From: Perkinsus olseni
Lineage: Eukaryota; Perkinsozoa; Perkinsida; Perkinsidae
Length of the DNA: 64,000 nt
NCBI GenBank assembly: GCA_013115135.1
Contig: JABANP010000178.1
Span: 32,621 to 96,620, forward strand
Reading direction: 5' to 3'
Position 1 is the first letter of the stretch; each line of letters begins with the position of its first letter. The position numbers and the translations under genes were made by a program. Shown here in pieces: positions 59,579 to 64,000 of the stretch. Below the pieces are notes generated by a model that made no database searches, was not told the origin of the DNA, and worked only from the letters and a program-made list of their open reading frames with translations.

Positions 59579-62500
59579 TCAATCAAAAAACTGTAAAAGC
59601 CCTATAGTTGTTCGAAAAGAACGACGGATGTTGTAATTTCCACGGTCGTGTTCCACTTGCCCGAGCTGTTGACGTTCTGCCTGTTGGGAATGTTCACTCA
59701 CCCACAATATAGGTGGTTGTTCATGATCGGGATCTCCCAGATTCAATGAAGACTTTTGCCACTCTTGAAATGTTTGAGCGAGTCGTCTCTGATGATAAAG
59801 AAGGGTAGCGATGTCATCGGTGTCGTAGCCAGTGATCTCGTCGCCTCCGTCGTCATCAATTATGGTGTTGTTGATAGCGATCTTAGTAGGTTTGGTTGTG
59901 ATTTTTGAAGGAATAGGTATGGGCTCATAATCACCAGGGATAACATAGAAGGCTGGTAGATTTTCCAAACTGTAGATACCAGGGTCTTCCAAGAGAGCGA
60001 CAAGCTGAGATATGTAGGTGAGTCGCTGTGATAGGCCGTCGTTATTTCCGAGTTTGCCACGAGAGGGTGGATCTGCCGGGTTCAACTCGCCGTCGATGTG
60101 AGTGAAGAAAAACTCGAACCTGGGTCTTCTGCTGGAGTTCGTGAACATTATTCCGTATCTTGACCAACCGTCGCTGCTTGACCAACTCGTCAGGGGTCTT
60201 AATGATGGTCGGGCTTCTCCTGAGGCGTGCAAGGTTCACCTCGGAGTCCGTGCAGATGACGAGTTTAGTGACTCCCCCAGTAGTCGGCGATGTCAGTGAT
60301 GAAGTCTCTAAGGAGTGTGGATGCGACGCATAAGGCATCCAATTCCATCCTCGGGGCAGTAGGTGACGATCCAGCCGGTGTTACGAAGCCTCGTGCCCAT
60401 ATTCTTCTACCAGTGAGGGTCTCGACGACGATTGCTGAGGCTTTATTCGATGCGTCAATGTAGGCAATGATGGTATCGTAGTCGACATTAGTTGGGTAGA
60501 GCTGTCTCGGTGAAGATGGTGTTTGACGAAGAGAGTATACCCACTGTTCAATGACATGCAACTGCTTTGGGCACAGAGCCGAAGCCTTGCCAGCCAGTGC
60601 AACTTGCTGTAAATGCAACCGGGCTTTCATTAGGTGTTCGAGATAGAGACCACAGGGATCAAAGAAGGTAGCCAGGAACCGACGGTAGTCATCAACGGTA
60701 ACCAGTGGTCTCGACTCGGACTCTCTCGTAGCAGATATGGAGAGAGTGTCGTCATCAGCAGACCAGTGATATCCCAGCATAGAGCCTGATTTCTTCGACG
60801 TTCCGTGGGACTCGACTCTCTTGGCTTCATTCTCTTCGAATCCTCGTTTGTTGGCGTTGCTCAGAACCACGGATAAGACTTGATGGACGAGGTGTCGAGA
60901 CGATGCTGCCACGCTTAGGTCATCCATCAGGATACGCACGCCGTAGTTGGCCACGTTGTCGACTTGTACAGTATGGTGAAGTTCATCGAAACTCTCCGCG
61001 AGGTTGTCGTTCAGCGCGTGTATCAGCGCCCCTGGACTATCGGGTAGACCAAACAATACTCGTTGATAGGAGTAGAGGACGTTGCGCCACCAGAAACATA
61101 GGTGCCTTCGGTCTTCTTCCAATGCGTACTCGACTTGTAGAAAAGCAGCCTGAAAAATCACAGGATATGAAGTAGGGGAACCGCCGTAGTAGGTAGATGG
61201 AGCTTGTCACATGCTGCTTGTCGATGTCGGTGAGATTTGGACTGACGATACCGCGTAGGCTGCTGCCGTCGAAAACGGGTCGGACCTTCATGCTGCTCAG
61301 CTCATTACCATGCTTTCGGAACAACAGGGAAATGGTTCAGACAAAACTTAGCATCCTTCGGAGAGATGGGTTTGATGTAGCCCTTCTGGCGGAACTTCTC
61401 GATCTCGGCGTCGTATAGATGAAAGATGCCATCGCGACGGAGCCGACTTTCCAGTTTCTCTGCTAATTTGCGGAAGGCCCTCGACATTATTAGTAGGTTT
61501 GGGCTTCAAACCATTTGATGGTGTGCTTGTACCGCGAGGGAGAAGACGTATCGGCCAAGGCACTCGGGTCGTTGTCAACCGTGGATACCGCATTAAGACA
61601 TTGGTCCTCATCGATAACGTCGGCAGTGAAGTCTTCTATGGTAACTCCACAGATGATTGGTGAGTGAGGAAGATCATGAATGTCATCTTTGTTGCTCGTG
61701 ATGCTAGACACCAGCTTGTCTTCTTGAGAGTCTTGGTCAGATGATGATGAAGATTCACTCGTTGGCACCGGACGAGAGGAGAGTAATCGAGAGTAGAAAG
61801 CATCCCATAAGGACTTAAGTTCGGGGTCTAAGGAGCCGATGTTGAGTAGACATCTTCGTTCTTCGAAAAATAGCCATATAGTAGGATCTGTGAACTGTCG
61901 GAAAAAGGTGAGCACTGACCAGTACGTCTTTGCTGAGGTCTTTGATAACAACCACTGGAGCTGAGATACGATGATGACCGTGGATGAAGACCATGTCGTG
62001 GATAGGACAATTCTTGAGAGGTTTACCATCTGCCATGATTGCTGTACATATTGCCTTCGGGTGTGGGACCTCTACACCGCTCTGTATCAACCGGTCAATT
62101 GTTGCTTGGCTCACTGCTGTCATCTCGGCGCCAGTATCAATAAGACCTGTGATAGGAACAGGACCCGCTTTGCCGGCTATTTGCAGAGTTGTCGACCTCA
62201 ATGGTGATGTAGATACTTGAGTAGTAGTACCCGCGATGAGGACATTCTCGAAGGTGAGCGTGGTAGTAGCTGTTTTATTGGCAGACGCTTCAGTAGATGT
62301 CGTTGGAAGCGGACCAGGACAATGAAAAGGGTGATGTTTACCTTCTGCAGAGCAACGTGGGCATCTCCGATTTGTGCTTGCAGTACAGCGAGTGGGATCT
62401 TGACAACAGTTCTTCCCAGAACCGATCGTTCTGTTACAATGAACGCACCGACCATCCTTCTCGACAGGGTTTGGGCTTGACAGTTGCGGTGATGATGGCC

Positions 62501-63824
62501 TGGTGGATCCACAGTGTCAAGACATCTCAGACAGCTCCATCGTCTCGGCTTGCCAGGGCCCTTGTTTCCTCGCGGTCGGGATGGCGGACGATCCACAAAA
62601 GGCGTTGTTGTTGGTGTCGACTGCGCTGATGAACTTGGGATTATTAGCTTGATGACCAGTCTTCCGGTGAGCATTGGCGAGTTGTCGCACTCTGTCCAGC
62701 TGAATGAGTTCATGTAGGAGCTCGTGATAACCAACCGACGCCATCTTATTGAGACCAACTTCCCTATGGACTGTTGGCAGAGTCATGAGGAGTTTATGCT
62801 TGAGAACTCGCTCGTCGATAGGGCCTCCTTGAAGTCTCGACCTGTTGCCTCGTCTCTTCGAAGAGCTTGAGATAGTCGGATAAAACTTGCTTATCGCCCA
62901 TAACCAGAGAATTCCATCGATACAAGGCTTGACGAGCTCGGTTTCGGAAGAATATTGATGATGTAGGAGAGAACAGAGTCGCCTGACCTCGGTCCCATAA
63001 GCAGCAGCAGTTGCTTGTGGTTGTGGATTGATCTCTCTTCAACAGCATCCGATAGAATCTTCAGGAGGTAGAAGTAGTACTCGACTGACGTCCACGCATT
63101 GCATGCCGCTGCCTCATTTGCCGCCTTGAGGATGTCGCTGATTGGCCGTTGATCGTCGATGCCGGTGAAGACCTTGCCATTGGGTATAGGAACTGCGTTA
63201 GCGGCAGTTCTGGCGTGATGGATGGTTTTGCCCTCAACAGGAGACTCTTTGATTTGGTAGGACGACAAAGAGAGGATCCTCGGAAGAATACTCCGAGGTA
63301 GAAACCGGATAATCTGCGGTGACGCCTTGAGGTGAGGGAGAGACGGCTGGGCTTTGGGAGGTTCCTGTGGTAGCGGGTGTGGCAGCATTCTCGGGAGTAG
63401 CAGGGTTCCTAGAACTGTAGCTGAGGAACTCTCTGTTATCGTTTTCGTCATCCTCGGAAGTCTCGATGTCAAAGTTGTCGGGAGCTGTGGGGATCTCCAA
63501 GTCAACGGGGACGTCTTCTGGAGCTAGGGGTCTGCCTTGGATACCGATGTTCTTGCCGATGGGGACTGTCTCTAGGCTGATGCGCCACTGTGTCTTATGA
63601 GAGCTGGGGATCCAAGCACCGAGGAAAGGACGGTTGTCCAGGTTGAAGTAGTGTACCGAATCACCGAGGAGAGGAGCGCAGACCGTGGCAATGTGAGCTT
63701 CCACTATGATGAACATTGCATGACCCGACTCAGAGCTTCGTAAGACTTGAGCGGGAGCATATCTGTCCTTGTTGGGGAGCTTGAAGTACCGTAGAGCAGG
63801 AGTAGGCGTAGTTGTAGAAGGCAT
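59579..63824 (-). mobile_element. BEL/Pao-like LTR retrotransposon coding region, degenerate
   Basis: Order on the minus strand: gag-like start at 63824 (MPSTTTPTPALRYFKLPNKD), gag body (ISDILKAANEAAACNAWTSV; RARQALYRWNSLVMGDKQVL), zinc knuckle CLRCLDTVDPPGHHHRNC, aspartic protease ITGLIDTGAEMTAVS, pre-RT linker, RT start KGYIKPISPKDAKFCLNHFP, KVRPVFDGSSLRGIVSPN, RT core LFGLPDSPGALIHAL and ILMDDLSVAASS (MDD at the YxDD site), RNase H AYIDASNKASAIVVE, ICTDSEVNLARLRR, and GELNPADPPSRG. The 'PVVPKxW-V-R-P-V-F-D' and NPAD-SRG signatures favour BEL/Pao over Ty3. At least five frame changes occur (near 63250, 62940, 62000, 61330, 61155), so it is decayed or poorly sequenced. No integrase is seen; the frame ends at 59579 after LLYHQRRLAQTFQEWQ. 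Confidence 0.85.
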
Positions 63825-63944
63825 AGATCCCGGTAGAAGAAATGTCGCGATTTACCAACGCGATTGCAAGGTTACAGCGAGATAACTCGATGTAGAGAGT
63901 AGGAAGAGCGTAAAAACCCCTGGGATCTCGTTCCGTGGTGGTGC

Positions 63945-63964
63945 GTCACGTCACGTGACGTGAC
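63945..63964. repeat. Perfect 20-bp palindrome at the retroelement 5' side
   Basis: GTCACGTCACGTGACGTGAC, even and self-complementary, 120 bp upstream of the gag start. CACGTG/TGACGT are bZIP/bHLH-type core words, so a promoter role is possible. CTCGTCACGTGCG follows at 63966. Confidence 0.7.
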
Positions 63965-64000
63965 CTCGTCACGTGCGTTGCGCGTGCGCCGAGCTAACGC

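Noticed and set aside
33690..61000. Search for the Perkinsus/dinoflagellate spliced-leader gene
   Set aside because: No sequence close to the known leader end (TTTTGGCTCAAG) was seen by eye, so the organism guess does not rest on it.
59331..64000. Long terminal repeats of the BEL/Pao element
   Set aside because: No pair of matching TG...CA-bounded repeats is present; the upstream one would extend past the window.

Overview
The window looks like nuclear DNA of a compact protist genome. The likeliest source is a Perkinsus-type alveolate; this is inferred from gene content (organellar helical-repeat protein, cathepsin L duplicates, many unrecognised secreted proteins) and from very short introns, and no marker in the window proves it. 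There are no operons or ribosome-binding sites. Genes are broken into many exons by GT-AG introns, mostly 41-57 nt, so a contiguous ORF is usually one exon. Several genes below were rebuilt by hand from splice sites and phase. I saw no rRNA gene, convincing tRNA, CRISPR array or spliced-leader gene.

Layout. 0.8-2.2 kb: an SPFH/HIR-type membrane scaffold gene (-). 2.2-8 kb: little firm coding and a three-copy dispersed repeat. 8-13.3 kb: two cathepsin L-like proteases as an inverted, tail-to-tail duplication; the (-) copy has lost one splice donor. 14.6-15.5 kb: minisatellites. 16.3-17.1 kb: a secreted protein. 19.6-28.4 kb: a run of (-) strand genes (unknowns, a methyltransferase-like protein, a multi-exon secreted protein, a TRAM-domain protein, a beta-propeller-like protein, a membrane protein). 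29.9-39.8 kb: (+) strand genes: carnosine-synthase-like ATP-grasp ligase, a very long organellar-type helical-repeat protein, and a DDHD-domain phospholipase. 39.9-43.8 kb: a tandem duplication carrying twin 73-residue Cys-rich secreted proteins.

44.6-53.5 kb is the most interesting part: a visibly AT-richer island with a tandem family of unrecognised two-module proteins (five or six + strand members and one inverted member). Two members carry SUMO-interaction-like motifs. The island also holds a degenerate relic, repeated small exons and perfect single-base-loop palindromes. 53.9-64 kb is mobile-element rich: a (-) MULE remnant, a near-complete (+) MULE transposase gene, and a degenerate (-) BEL/Pao-like retrotransposon reaching the window edge.

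Four genes have +1 frameshifts at runs of T, which may be sequencing or assembly errors rather than real breaks. Exon edges worked out by hand could be off by a base where phase was not checked.
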